NCBI GenBank assembly: GCA_943789025.1
Contig: CALSSN010000004.1
Coordinates: forward strand, 151,950 to 215,949
Reading direction: 5' to 3'
From: an uncultured Verrucomicrobiales bacterium
Lineage (GTDB): Bacteria > Verrucomicrobiota > Verrucomicrobiia > Verrucomicrobiales > DEV007
DNA: 64,000 bases
The notes under the pieces were generated by a model. The model saw only the letters and a program-made list of their open reading frames with translations, was not told the origin of the DNA and made no database searches. This document shows positions 19,472-29,232 of this stretch, one piece after another. Position 1 is the first letter of the stretch; each line of letters begins with the position of its first letter. A program made the translations under genes and the position numbers.

Positions 19472-20347
19472 ATGTCTCGCATCGAAGTCCTCAAAACCTG
19501 CAAGCTTTTCATTGGCGGCGACTTTCCGCGCTCCGAATCCGGTCGCCATTTCACGCCGGTTGGGAAAAAGGGAAAGCCTTTGGGAAATTTCTGTCTGGCG
19601 TCGCGCAAAGACTTTCGCAATGCCGTCGTCGCTGCCCGTCTCGCTCAAAAAGGGTGGTCTGCTCGAGCAGCATTCAACCGTTCTCAAATTCTTTACCGGA
19701 TCGCAGAGATGCTTGAAAGCCGCGCTGCCCAGTTTGAGGCAGAGCTCGTTCTCCAAGGATCGCGTCGCGCTGCTGCTCGGAAGGAAGTCGCGCGATCGGT
19801 TGATCTCTGCGTCTGTTACGCAGGTTGGTGTGATAAGTACCAGCAGGTCTTTTCTGCGGTGAACCCGGTGGCCAGCTCCCACTTTAACTTTTCGGTTCCT
19901 GTTCCGGTCGGGGTTGTTGCAGCCATCGCGCCTGAATGCTCTGCCCTCGTCGGTCTTCTCGGCACCGTCTTTCCAATTCTCGCTGGCGGGAATTCGGCGG
20001 TCGTGCTGGCCTCGGAAACGAAGCCGCTCTCGGCGGTTGCCCTTGCGGAGGTACTGGCTACCTCCGACCTCCCGGGAGGGGTCGTTAACATCCTTACCGG
20101 CCACCGTGAGGAGCTTCTTCCCCCCATGGCTACTCACATGGATGTCAACGCAATCGTTGCCTCTGACCTGACCGCTGCGGAACAAACAGCCGTGCATTCT
20201 GACTCCGCGGGTAACCTCAAGCGTCCGGTCTTTCACGCCACGGACGTGGCAGATGAGGAGAGCCCGTTTACGATTCTTGCTACCCAAGAGATCAAGACGA
20301 CATGGCACCCGGTAGAAGCCTCCATCGCCGGTGGTTCCAGCTACTGA
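19472..20347 (+). CDS. Truncated aldehyde dehydrogenase-like protein lacking the catalytic region (ALDH16 C-terminal-half-like)
   Basis: KLFIGGDFPRSESGRHFTPVGKKGKPLGNFCLASRKDFRNAVVAARLAQKGWSARAAFNRSQILYRIAEMLE...; VGVVAAIAPE, GNSAVVLASE, LPGGVVNILTG present, no catalytic Cys/Glu block. Confidence 0.8.
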   Translation: MSRIEVLKTCKLFIGGDFPRSESGRHFTPVGKKGKPLGNFCLASRKDFRNAVVAARLAQKGWSARAAFNRSQILYRIAEMLESRAAQFEAELVLQGSRRAAARKEVARSVDLCVCYAGWCDKYQQVFSAVNPVASSHFNFSVPVPVGVVAAIAPECSALVGLLGTVFPILAGGNSAVVLASETKPLSAVALAEVLATSDLPGGVVNILTGHREELLPPMATHMDVNAIVASDLTAAEQTAVHSDSAGNLKRPVFHATDVADEESPFTILATQEIKTTWHPVEASIAGGSSY

Positions 20348-20374
20348 GAGATATTGCGAGCACCGACTTTTTTC

Positions 20375-20833
20375 ATGTCTGCTTTAAAGCTCCATCCCAG
20401 ACTCGCGGCAGGAACTCACCCATTGGGTAGCCGCGACGATTGCCTTGTCCTCCTCAAGGACAATGCCCTCTTCCCCTGGGTTCTTATCGTCCCCGAGGTC
20501 GAGGAGGGTGTCGAAGACCTTCATGAGCTTTCGCTCGAACGTTTCCTTGAGGTCACCATCCTGGTTCGTGATGTCTCGCGCTTCCTCTCTGAGCACTTCC
20601 AACCGGAAAAGCTTAACGTCGCCTGCATCGGCAATCAGGTTCGTCAGATGCACATTCACATCGTTGGGCGCTCCAAGGACGATCCGGCCTGGCCTGGCAC
20701 CGTTTGGACTGAGGTTCCTAAGCGCCCGTGGTGTGGAACCAGGGTCGAGGCGATCCGCAGTGCCGCAGCGCATCTCTTCACTGATGCGATGCTTCTACGC
20801 AAGTCGCCTGCAACTCGATCCGAGCAGGAATGA
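20375..20833 (+). CDS. HIT-family protein
   Basis: LFPWVLIVPEV..., HIT-like QMHIHIVGR motif. Confidence 0.85.
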   Translation: MSALKLHPRLAAGTHPLGSRDDCLVLLKDNALFPWVLIVPEVEEGVEDLHELSLERFLEVTILVRDVSRFLSEHFQPEKLNVACIGNQVRQMHIHIVGRSKDDPAWPGTVWTEVPKRPWCGTRVEAIRSAAAHLFTDAMLLRKSPATRSEQE

Positions 20834-20876
20834 TCGAGGCTTGCGAGGCGCAGGGAAAGATCGAGATTTATGGAAG

Positions 20877-21242
20877 ATGATCGGTTCCCGCATCACTGCC
20901 CTCCGCAATGCCCTGCGAGGGCTTTTTGAGACCCTGATGCATGAAACTCATGGCCGGATCGAATTTGTCTTTGCCACCGCTGCCATCGGGATCGGCGTCT
21001 GGCTTGAGATTGCGCTCTGGGAGTGGATTGCGGTGGTTTTTGCCATCGCCACTGTTGTGGCGTCAGAGTGCCTGAACACTGGTCTTGAGCACCTTGCCGA
21101 TCGCGTCACCAAGGAAGAGGATACTCTGGTAAGAAAAGCCAAGGACGCGGCGGCAGCAGGAGTTTTCGTTGCCGTGTTGGGTGCCTCCGCAGTGGGTGGT
21201 CTGATCTTCCTTCCTAAGCTCTGGGCGCTGGTAATCGGGTAG
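20877..21242 (+). CDS. dgkA: Diacylglycerol kinase (DgkA-type, undecaprenol/diacylglycerol kinase)
   Basis: Internal start in ORF 20445..21242; NALRGLFETLMHETHGRIEF, ECLNTGLEHLADR, KDAAAAGVFVA signature. Confidence 0.85.
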   Translation: MIGSRITALRNALRGLFETLMHETHGRIEFVFATAAIGIGVWLEIALWEWIAVVFAIATVVASECLNTGLEHLADRVTKEEDTLVRKAKDAAAAGVFVAVLGASAVGGLIFLPKLWALVIG

Positions 21243-21273
21243 GGCAGAGGAAAAAAAATAATCAAATTCGCTT

Positions 21274-22401
21274 TCAGAATTGATGTAAGGGCACCCCGGT
21301 GCCGCCGACCTGGTCGAGTAAAGCTTGGACCTTGGATCTCCAGATCCCGAGATCGGGAGGGGTTGTCGCCCGGCCGGATTTGGGGAAGAAGAGGTAGGTG
21401 ACAGCCAGAGAATCAATAGCACGCTGTTTTCCGGTGGCCTTAGGATTGATCGCTTTGGCCAGCTTCAGCGAAGCCTCACCAATTTTGTTGTCGGGCCCTG
21501 CGTCCCCGAGCACGGCCGGAAAAATGTTCCTCTTGTAGATCACCGCGGCGTAGTCCCCGATATTTGGCGCGAACGCAGCCTTGCTTGAAACCCAGCTTTT
21601 GGGTAGGACGACGAATGGGTCGTCGGTAGCCAGAAGATAGCTCCGCCTCGAAAGGCCGGTGCGGGTGCCGCTTCCCATGCCGCGTGCTTTGATTCGGTAG
21701 ATCTGATCATCGCAGGTATCGAGAAGCTCGCGCCAGACGACTCCCCCGTCTTGAGCCGCCTCGAGCTGGATCTGCACCCGCATGGCCTCAAGCCGCTTCA
21801 AGGCACCGGGGTAGTAGCCAAGGAATGGATTTGGGGTGGATGAGGATCTCTTCGCCCAACTCATGGAGGTCTCCGGTAGGAACCAGTCTGAACTCCGTGC
21901 GATGTTGTAGTCGGTGAGGCCCGGTCTCCTCGCTGGGTCAGAGCCGTCTGTGACGCAGTCCATATCCGCCTGGACCAGAAGAACCCGTCGTCCGGTATCC
22001 GGGTGCTGGAGTCGGAGGATTGTCTCGCAGTCGAACCAGTTGTGCGGAGTCAGCGAGGATCCAGCTTTGAGGCTTCGAATTTTCGCTGCATAAAGGTCCT
22101 CCCAGCGCGAAGAAACGACTGCCTTGGCCATCAATTTTTCTAGATCAGGAAGGACGTCAGTGAGCGCGGGATTGATTCTTTTGAGCTCGGCTAAGGTTCG
22201 GGCAGGATGCGGTTTCCGAAGCGTCATGGTCGAAACAATCGGCCCGGAAGCGGTGGCTCCACGCATGGTCGAAGCGCCCCCTCCTCCCTCTGAAACAAGA
22301 ACCTTCTCTGCTTTCGGGAATTGACCAAGAATCAGCGCAGGACAACCAATCAGGAAAAGGAACAGAAAAAGAGATTTCATGATGCCCTTCATCTTATGCA
22401 T
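21274..22401 (-). CDS. Exported protein, possibly glycoside hydrolase family 75 (chitosanase-like)
   Basis: Signal peptide; QADMDCVTDGSD, FVVLPKSW, DYAAVIYKRNIFPAVLGDAGPDNKIGEASLKLAKAI resembling GH75 core. Confidence 0.5.
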   Translation of the reverse strand: MHKMKGIMKSLFLFLFLIGCPALILGQFPKAEKVLVSEGGGGASTMRGATASGPIVSTMTLRKPHPARTLAELKRINPALTDVLPDLEKLMAKAVVSSRWEDLYAAKIRSLKAGSSLTPHNWFDCETILRLQHPDTGRRVLLVQADMDCVTDGSDPARRPGLTDYNIARSSDWFLPETSMSWAKRSSSTPNPFLGYYPGALKRLEAMRVQIQLEAAQDGGVVWRELLDTCDDQIYRIKARGMGSGTRTGLSRRSYLLATDDPFVVLPKSWVSSKAAFAPNIGDYAAVIYKRNIFPAVLGDAGPDNKIGEASLKLAKAINPKATGKQRAIDSLAVTYLFFPKSGRATTPPDLGIWRSKVQALLDQVGGTGVPLHQF

Positions 22402-22625
22402 GGGAGATGGCTGAGCGAAACCAGGTTCTGGAAGGCAGGAGAGAATTTCCCGTTTTTGGAAGCTTTGATTTTAAAAAAAAAGCTCCTACGACACGATCCC
22501 TTGGCGTGCAGAAATGATCAACCCGCGGGTACGGGATAAAACAAAACTTTCATGACGGAACCCGCATAGAATATCGAAAGCGAAGTCTCTCCCGTTTCCG
22601 TGTCAGTGAGCGTTTAGTTTTACCC

Positions 22626-24239
22626 TCAGGAGGGCAGAGGCTTTCGCCGTCTTCGCAATACCACCGACACAGCTCCAAGCAGGAGCAGGAGCACGCGGGA
22701 AGGTTCTGGAGCACCTCCAAAGATTGGGAATGGTTCGCTCTGGAGTCGAAGAAGAATATCATTGCCGTTATCGCCAAGGAAGATTTCTGCTGATAAACTA
22801 CCGATCGTACCCTGAGAATTTCCGATGCTTCCGGCAATTAGTTCTAGGTTATCAAAAAGTGTGATAGTGTCGCCATCTGAGAGGCCGCCGAGATCAGTGA
22901 AGGTAAAATCCTCAAAATCCAACGTGCCCATAATCAGTTGGGCTCCAGCGAGCAGACTTACCTGATCACTCCCGCCGCCCGCTAAATCAAAGAGAAGCCC
23001 GCCATTGTTATCTCCAGTGAGACCAGAGATATCAAGATCTGCACCGAAGACGAGGTCACCAACAACACCTGCGGTAGCTCCTGGTGAAAGGAATGACCCA
23101 GTCCCTATCGTCGTGGCTCCGGCGATGCTGCCATCTCCACCGAGTGTTCCGTTACTGACGGTCAGGCTGCCACTACCGACTCCTGAGCCACTGGTGTTAT
23201 TGACGAGCAGGGTTCCGCCGCTCACGGTGGTTCCGCCGTCGTAGGTATTAGCTTCAGAAAGAGTGAGAATGCCGTCCCCGGTTTTTTCGACACCATCTCC
23301 ACCTGAGCCATCGTTGGTTAGAGTGGTTGCGATGATGAGAGAGGACCCGGCAGCCACATCAATCTCGGCAGCCTCCGAGGAGCCTTCATCCGTGCCTGTG
23401 GGAGCTTCATTGAGCGCGAGAGATTCGAGCCCGTTGATCGTGACAGCTCCCTCCTCCACTTTGATTCCGGTAAGAACCACTCCAGATTCATCTGCGGTGA
23501 TTGTTGAGCTTCCGGTTACGTCATCACCTGCTGAAAACGTAGCCACGTTACCAGTAGTGCCATTGTTATACCACCCTCCGGTGGCATCGGTGCCGAGCGG
23601 GTTCAGTGACCAAGTAGTGTCTGACCAATTGCCGTCGCCTGAGTCTGTGCCTGATCCACCCGCAGTAGCCCCGTCAATGTCCCAGATCGTGCCTACAGCT
23701 GGGAAGGCAAAATCAATGCGGTTTTCAGGAGCTAGCGTCGCGTCGTAATTAGAGAACTGATACACCGTGTAAGTGCCGATGCCCTTGTCAGGTGCGGCGA
23801 AAAGCGCATCAATTGTCGTGCCAGTCCAAGTGAAGGTTCCCGTTGGGGAAATTGTAGCACCTGGAGCTAGGTTCTCATCGGAAACGATTAAGAGGGTGGT
23901 ATTGTAACTGATCCGGTTACTTTCGCCAGTACTGACGTCTGGAGCTCCGTTCAATCCTGATGAGAAGAATGTTCCGCCACCGTATATATCGACGATATCA
24001 CCACTAACACCAGAATCGAGCTGATTGTCAGCCCCTAAGCTAAAATTCCCCAAACTGAGCGAGTCATTATTTTGCACTACAAGTGGTAAAACCGCCGAAC
24101 CAGAAATGGAAGCCTCAACATTCGCGCCAACCTCGCTGAACGAGAAAATGATGGCAGCGTCACTGCGCATGCAGCCTAAGCCACACAGTAAGCTGAGCGC
24201 TGCTGCGCGCAGATTACAACTTAAGGGGAAACGAAGCAC
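22626..24239 (-). CDS. Autotransporter-associated beta-strand repeat protein with PEP-CTERM sorting signal
   Basis: LTLSEANTYDGGTTVSGGTLLVNNTSGSGVGSGSLTV repeat and C-terminal APEPSRVLLLLLGAVSVVLRRRRKPLPS (PEP-CTERM). Confidence 0.88.
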   Translation of the reverse strand: MLRFPLSCNLRAAALSLLCGLGCMRSDAAIIFSFSEVGANVEASISGSAVLPLVVQNNDSLSLGNFSLGADNQLDSGVSGDIVDIYGGGTFFSSGLNGAPDVSTGESNRISYNTTLLIVSDENLAPGATISPTGTFTWTGTTIDALFAAPDKGIGTYTVYQFSNYDATLAPENRIDFAFPAVGTIWDIDGATAGGSGTDSGDGNWSDTTWSLNPLGTDATGGWYNNGTTGNVATFSAGDDVTGSSTITADESGVVLTGIKVEEGAVTINGLESLALNEAPTGTDEGSSEAAEIDVAAGSSLIIATTLTNDGSGGDGVEKTGDGILTLSEANTYDGGTTVSGGTLLVNNTSGSGVGSGSLTVSNGTLGGDGSIAGATTIGTGSFLSPGATAGVVGDLVFGADLDISGLTGDNNGGLLFDLAGGGSDQVSLLAGAQLIMGTLDFEDFTFTDLGGLSDGDTITLFDNLELIAGSIGNSQGTIGSLSAEIFLGDNGNDILLRLQSEPFPIFGGAPEPSRVLLLLLGAVSVVLRRRRKPLPS

Positions 24240-24259
24240 GACTGAGAGAAGAGGTTGTA

Positions 24260-24292
24260 GAGCTCTAGTGGAGCTCTAGTGGAGCTCTGGGA
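24260..24292. repeat. Short tandem direct repeat (gagctctagtg, about 3 imperfect units)
   Basis: agagctctagtg gagctctagtg gagctctggg read directly, just upstream of the PEP-CTERM gene start. Confidence 0.7.
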
Positions 24293-24496
24293 AAGGGTAT
24301 TTTTAAAAAAGGCGGCGACCGGAAGAGAAAATGACTAAAACATGAGGATCGTAACACGTTTCATCGGCTTGACAAGGCGTTTAACCGCTTGCAAAGGGTT
24401 TGGCTTCGGGTGTTTAGCGAAGGTGTCATATGTCTTCTCATGCCGGCTCCTGGCCCTCTGGCGGTGAGAAATTTTCATCCACTAATACCTGGCCAT

Positions 24497-25531
24497 TCAT
24501 GTTGGGGTAGGTGGATCAAAATCTGGGCCTGGCTCGGATTCGGATCGTAAGGTGGCAGAGACTTTTTCAGTCAGCTGAAGCAGCAGGTGATCGCGCTCTT
24601 TTTTCAGCTTGGAAATTTCGCTGCGCAGCCCTGCATCTGTATCCTGTCCGCCGGTGGCGCGTGCTTTAGCGAGCTCGACCTTCAACTGGTCCCGTTCCCG
24701 CTCGAGGGCGATCGATGTGCCAGTCATGCCGGAGAGCGCAGAGCCACCTCCCCCGCCTTTCACCTGGAGAAGCTTCTTTTTTGCCGTCTCAAGTTCGCCA
24801 TTGAGGCGGGCATTCTCCTCACGTAATGCTGCTTCGGCGAGCGGATCTTCCGCTGACCTTGTTGCCGCTGCAGCAGCAGCTGCGGCGCTTCCAGTCCGCG
24901 CCTCGTCAGCGAGCTGAAGAAGGGACTTCTTGTCGCCCGCCTGCACCTTGACGAGGATCTCACGCAGGCGAACATTCTCGAGTCTGAGCTCCTTGAGGTT
25001 GTCGTCTCGCTCGTCCCTGAATCCGACCAGATCGTGCACCTCGCGAGCTTGGAGAAGTTTCAGTTCTTCGCCGGTCCTTGCTGCCTCGGCCTGAGCCTTC
25101 CGAATTTGAGTGTCTTTTCTCTCGAGGGCCCGCTTCACTTCCGAGTGGTCCGCGCCACTGACCGAGGTTTTTTTAAAACTCTCGAGCTCTTTGCGGACGG
25201 AATCGCGTTCTTGTTCGAGTTGTTTGATCTCCGAATCGGCGGCAACCAACTTCGATTTTATTGCTTCGAACTCGTCGCGGGGAGCGGTGCTTTTCTCAAG
25301 ACTTTTGACCCTGGTTTCAAGCTTATCTCTCCTTTTGCGAAGCTTTTGCGCTTGCTGTTCGGCCTTCGCTTTGTCTGAGGTTGCTTGCCCGGCCTCGTTC
25401 TCGAGACGATCGACCGTGGACGTGAGATTGTGCCCGCGCAGAGCCCAGCCGATAAGGAGACCGGCGCTACCGGAAACGAAGAGCCAGGGGAAAATTTTAA
25501 GAAAAAGCCAGAAGTAGGGTTCCATGGTCAT
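24497..25531 (-). CDS. Membrane-anchored coiled-coil hypothetical protein
   Basis: N-terminal TM (PYFWLFLKIFPWLFVSGSAGLLIGWAL) then long heptad-rich K/E/L region. Confidence 0.75.
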   Translation of the reverse strand: MTMEPYFWLFLKIFPWLFVSGSAGLLIGWALRGHNLTSTVDRLENEAGQATSDKAKAEQQAQKLRKRRDKLETRVKSLEKSTAPRDEFEAIKSKLVAADSEIKQLEQERDSVRKELESFKKTSVSGADHSEVKRALERKDTQIRKAQAEAARTGEELKLLQAREVHDLVGFRDERDDNLKELRLENVRLREILVKVQAGDKKSLLQLADEARTGSAAAAAAAATRSAEDPLAEAALREENARLNGELETAKKKLLQVKGGGGGSALSGMTGTSIALERERDQLKVELAKARATGGQDTDAGLRSEISKLKKERDHLLLQLTEKVSATLRSESEPGPDFDPPTPT

Positions 25532-25636
25532 GGTGAGAGGGAATGAAAGTGAGACGCTCGCAATGGGTGAGTGGGTGAGTGGGTGGTTGCTTGGTGAGTG
25601 AATGAGAGGGCGGAGGCGGGTGGTTGCTTGGTTGCC

Positions 25637-26011
25637 TTATCGCTCGCTGCCCCCTGTGCTTTCTAAAGCAGGATCTGTGTTTGTGGAGGTGCCAACCCGG
25701 ACACCGTCGACGTGAACCGCAGTCACTCCAGGCATGGAGCGACCGAAGCGAGCAGGAACATCCATGGTCAGGAGGGTAGCCGCGAGGCGGTCACGGGAAT
25801 TTTCCGACTCGACGTCGCCTGAGACGAAGGCCTCCTGGCCGCGAAACTCGATTTTTACCTTGTCCAGAAGTGTTGCGGTGACAGCATCTTCTCGCAGGGT
25901 AGAAGCTGCGCTTTTGCTGAGGGTGTTTTGGATATCACTGTGCCCAGCCAAAGTCGCGATGAACGCGCCGAGGAGGGCAACAAGGAAGACATAGAAGAGA
26001 GCCTGTTTCAT
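25637..26011 (-). CDS. Small membrane-anchored hypothetical protein (BON-like?)
   Basis: TM segment MKQALFYVFLVALLGAFIATLAG then ~90-aa alpha/beta domain. Confidence 0.55.
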   Translation of the reverse strand: MKQALFYVFLVALLGAFIATLAGHSDIQNTLSKSAASTLREDAVTATLLDKVKIEFRGQEAFVSGDVESENSRDRLAATLLTMDVPARFGRSMPGVTAVHVDGVRVGTSTNTDPALESTGGSER

Positions 26012-26110
26012 GACATACGAAGAAGAATAGCAAGGCGGGAATCATTAGCCTATCCTCCCAGTGGATGCTAGTTGGAATGGTTTATTCCCCTGTCATAGCA
26101 TTGCAGCGCC

Positions 26111-27943
26111 ATGGAAATGGGGCTTGAGCCAGCCCAGGACGAAACTTTTATGGACCTCCCGACCTTCCAGCTTATTGCCGTCTATGCGATTCTCGGCCTT
26201 GTCGTGCTGGCTTTCTTCAGAGAATGGGCGGGTCCTGACATCGTTGCTCTGGCGGCTCTTGGGGCTGTCATTCTTACGGGTGCCCTCAGTGTGGAAGAGG
26301 CCCTTGATGTCTTTAAGAACCCGGCACCTATCACCATCGCCTGCATGTTTATTCTGTCAGCCGGGCTGGAGCGTTCCGGGTGTATCGATATCATGGGGAG
26401 ACTCTTCCAGCGAGTCGCCGGAAAAGGAGAACTCAGGGTCCTGATAACCCTGATGCTTCTCGCCGCCGCTCTCTCTGCCTTCGTCAATAACACTCCTGTG
26501 GTCGTTGTCTTTCTTCCGATCGTTCTCTCGCTCGCCAAAACGACTGGACTCAAAGCCTCCCGGCTTCTTATTCCTCTCTCATTTGCCTCAATTCTCGGCG
26601 GCACCTGCACCCTGACGGGAACTTCGACGAATCTGATCATCGACGGTGTGGTGCAAGGCTACGGTGAGCCCGCCTTTAAGATGTTCGAGTTAACCAAGCT
26701 CGGCCTCGTTTATGCTGCGGTTGGTTTTCTCTACATCCTCCTCGTCGGACGCCGCCTCCTGCCAGTGCGTGAGACACTTGACGAGGAGATCGAGCCCGCC
26801 GCGAACCGTTATTTTCTGACCCAGTTCCGTGTCGAGCCGGATTCGCCCTTGGTCGGGAAAATGCTCACCGACACACTGATCAAAGATATCCCTGATCTTC
26901 GAGTGCTCGAGGTGCGTCGGCGGGGTATTCCCTTGGCGATATCGCTGGCAAGGCTTGAGATCAAGCCGGATGATCGGATTCTTCTGAAAGTCCATGGACC
27001 AGGGTTTCATGAACTTCGGGACACTGAGGGAATCGTCTTCGATGCCGAAAAACGCTTTCACCTCAAGGAACTCGAGGAGCGGCAGCTCAAGCTTATGGAG
27101 GGCATCGTCGGCCCGCAGTCTTCGCTGATTGCCCGCACCCTCAAGGATCTGCGCTTCCGACAGCGTTTTGGAGTTCAGATCCTCGCGGTACACCGGCAGG
27201 GACAGGACCTGCGAGCTGACTTTGGAGACGTTGTTCTGCACTTTGGAGACGTTCTCCTTATCCAAGGGTCTGTGGATGCGATCAACCGTGTCCAGCGCGA
27301 ACTCGATTTCATCAAGATTTCAGAGCCGCGAGAAAAGTTTCCCGCAGGAGGCAAGGCCATCATCGGCGCTGGGATCACCCTTGGTTTTGTGCTCGGCGCA
27401 GCCTTCCAAGTAATCCCAATCGCCGGTCTTGCCCTGCTTGCAGCCATCGCCATGCTCGTTACCGGCACCCTCAAGCCCCAGGAGGCTTACCGGAGCGTGG
27501 GTTGGAATATTCTCTTTCTTATCTTCGGGATGCTGGCGCTCGGTCGGGCCATGGAGGCGACCGGCGGAGCCCAGCTCCTCGTTGACGGCATTATGAGAGC
27601 CTTTGGAGGCAGCTCGCCCGTGATTGTGCTCGCTGTCGTTTACCTTCTTAGCTCGATCCTCACCGAGCTGATCAGTAACAATGCGGTCGCCGCGCTCCTC
27701 AGCCCGATCGTTCTCGGAATCGCCGAAGCTCTCGGTGTCGATGCCCGGCCTTTCATCGTAGCCATGATGTTCGGGTGCAGCGCATCGTTCGCGACTCCAA
27801 TCGGCTACCAGACAAATACCTACATTTATGGCGCAGGCGGGTATCGGTTCGCTGATTTCGCGAGGATCGGCATTCCTCTCAACCTCATCCTCTGGGTGGT
27901 GGCGGTTTTTCTTATCCCGGTCTTCTGGCCTTTCCTTCCCTGA
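26111..27943 (+). CDS. SLC13/DASS-family permease with TrkA-C (RCK_C) domains
   Basis: ~12 TM pattern, GGTCTLTGTSTNLI and FGCSASFATPIGYQTNT signature loops, two cytoplasmic TrkA-C-like segments; start may be 26150. Confidence 0.92.
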   Translation: MEMGLEPAQDETFMDLPTFQLIAVYAILGLVVLAFFREWAGPDIVALAALGAVILTGALSVEEALDVFKNPAPITIACMFILSAGLERSGCIDIMGRLFQRVAGKGELRVLITLMLLAAALSAFVNNTPVVVVFLPIVLSLAKTTGLKASRLLIPLSFASILGGTCTLTGTSTNLIIDGVVQGYGEPAFKMFELTKLGLVYAAVGFLYILLVGRRLLPVRETLDEEIEPAANRYFLTQFRVEPDSPLVGKMLTDTLIKDIPDLRVLEVRRRGIPLAISLARLEIKPDDRILLKVHGPGFHELRDTEGIVFDAEKRFHLKELEERQLKLMEGIVGPQSSLIARTLKDLRFRQRFGVQILAVHRQGQDLRADFGDVVLHFGDVLLIQGSVDAINRVQRELDFIKISEPREKFPAGGKAIIGAGITLGFVLGAAFQVIPIAGLALLAAIAMLVTGTLKPQEAYRSVGWNILFLIFGMLALGRAMEATGGAQLLVDGIMRAFGGSSPVIVLAVVYLLSSILTELISNNAVAALLSPIVLGIAEALGVDARPFIVAMMFGCSASFATPIGYQTNTYIYGAGGYRFADFARIGIPLNLILWVVAVFLIPVFWPFLP

Positions 27944-27960
27944 TCCATTCACATTGCGTC

Positions 27961-29232
27961 ATGACAGACCAGAACGGCAGCCAGAGAAGCGTGTTAACAG
28001 GAGAGTTTCCCGAAGTATTCGTCACTGGATCGGGAGCGCTCAGTGCCGCGGGACTTGGGAGTGCCGCGCTCTGGGAAGCGGCCCTCGAGGGACAAGGTCT
28101 GGCCAAGCTCAGTTCTGATGCGACTGGGAGCGGAGATCAAGGTCACGCGATCTGCTCGCTACCCGAAACGATCTGGAGTGACCTGCCGCGGCGCGCTCGA
28201 CACATGGACCCGAGCAGTGGGCTCGCGCTCATGGCGGCGCTCGAAGCTCTCGCAGAGGCGGGAATCAAGTCTGGCGAGGAGCACCCGCGGCTCGGTGTGA
28301 TCGGTGGAACTTCGCGTGGACCCATGCAGAAATGGGTCGAGGCAGTGCGTCGTCTGGACGCCGGCAGGCGCATGCTGCCCTCTCTTGCAGCCCACAGCAC
28401 GGTTTCCTGTCAGAGCGGCGCCATCGCCATGGAGGTCGGAGCACGCGGCCCTTCCATGACGGTTTCTGCCACTTGCGCCTCGGCCGCAACCGCCATCGCC
28501 AGTGCCGCAGAACAGATCCTTCTCGGAAAGGCCGACATCATGCTTGCAGGTGGGGCCGACTGCGGAACGGACCCGCTCATCATCCAACAGATGGCAGAAG
28601 CGGGCGTGCTTGGCAGACATCGCAATGACCCCAGGCTCGCCTGTCGACCTTTCCACCGCGATCGCAATGGCATGACTCTTGGCGACGGTGCTGGATTTCT
28701 GGTGCTCGAATCGGCGCAATCAGTGGCCGCTCGTGGTGCCCGGCCGATCGGTGTGCTGGCTGGCTGGGGAATGGTTACAGGAACTGGTGGAAGAACTGCT
28801 GTTGAGGAGGATGGATCCGGGCTGGTTCGGGCGATGAAAGAGGCCTGCGCCATGGCAGGCTGCAGTCGTGAAGAAATCGCCTATGTCAACGCGCACGGAA
28901 CCGGAACTCTTCTCAACGACCGCGGAGAGATGGCTGCCTACGAGAGGTTGTTTGCCGGCCGGAAAACACCGGTAGCCATTAGTTCAACCAAGCCGGTGAC
29001 CGGCCATTGTCTCGGTGCCACGGGAGCGCTTGAGGCCATTTGCACCATGCGGGCGCTTGCTTCTGCGAAGGCACCGGCCACCCCGGGGCTCGACTGCCCC
29101 GATCCTGCCGTGCTTGCGGCCAGCCACCATTTCGTCCGTGAAAACCCCATTCTGATCACAGGTGATTTCGCCATGAGTAACGCCAGTGGTTTCTGGTCAC
29201 AGCATGCGTCCCTGATCTTTCGCCGGGCCTGA
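27961..29232 (+). CDS. Beta-ketoacyl-[ACP] synthase family protein
   Basis: [12 protein letters not shown] (active Cys), VNAHGTGT and [16 protein letters not shown] (active His residues). Confidence 0.9.
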   Translation: MTDQNGSQRSVLTGEFPEVFVTGSGALSAAGLGSAALWEAALEGQGLAKLSSDATGSGDQGHAICSLPETIWSDLPRRARHMDPSSGLALMAALEALAEAGIKSGEEHPRLGVIGGTSRGPMQKWVEAVRRLDAGRRMLPSLAAHSTVSCQSGAIAMEVGARGPSMTVSATCASAATAIASAAEQILLGKADIMLAGGADCGTDPLIIQQMAEAGVLGRHRNDPRLACRPFHRDRNGMTLGDGAGFLVLESAQSVAARGARPIGVLAGWGMVTGTGGRTAVEEDGSGLVRAMKEACAMAGCSREEIAYVNAHGTGTLLNDRGEMAAYERLFAGRKTPVAISSTKPVTGHCLGATGALEAICTMRALASAKAPATPGLDCPDPAVLAASHHFVRENPILITGDFAMSNASGFWSQHASLIFRRA

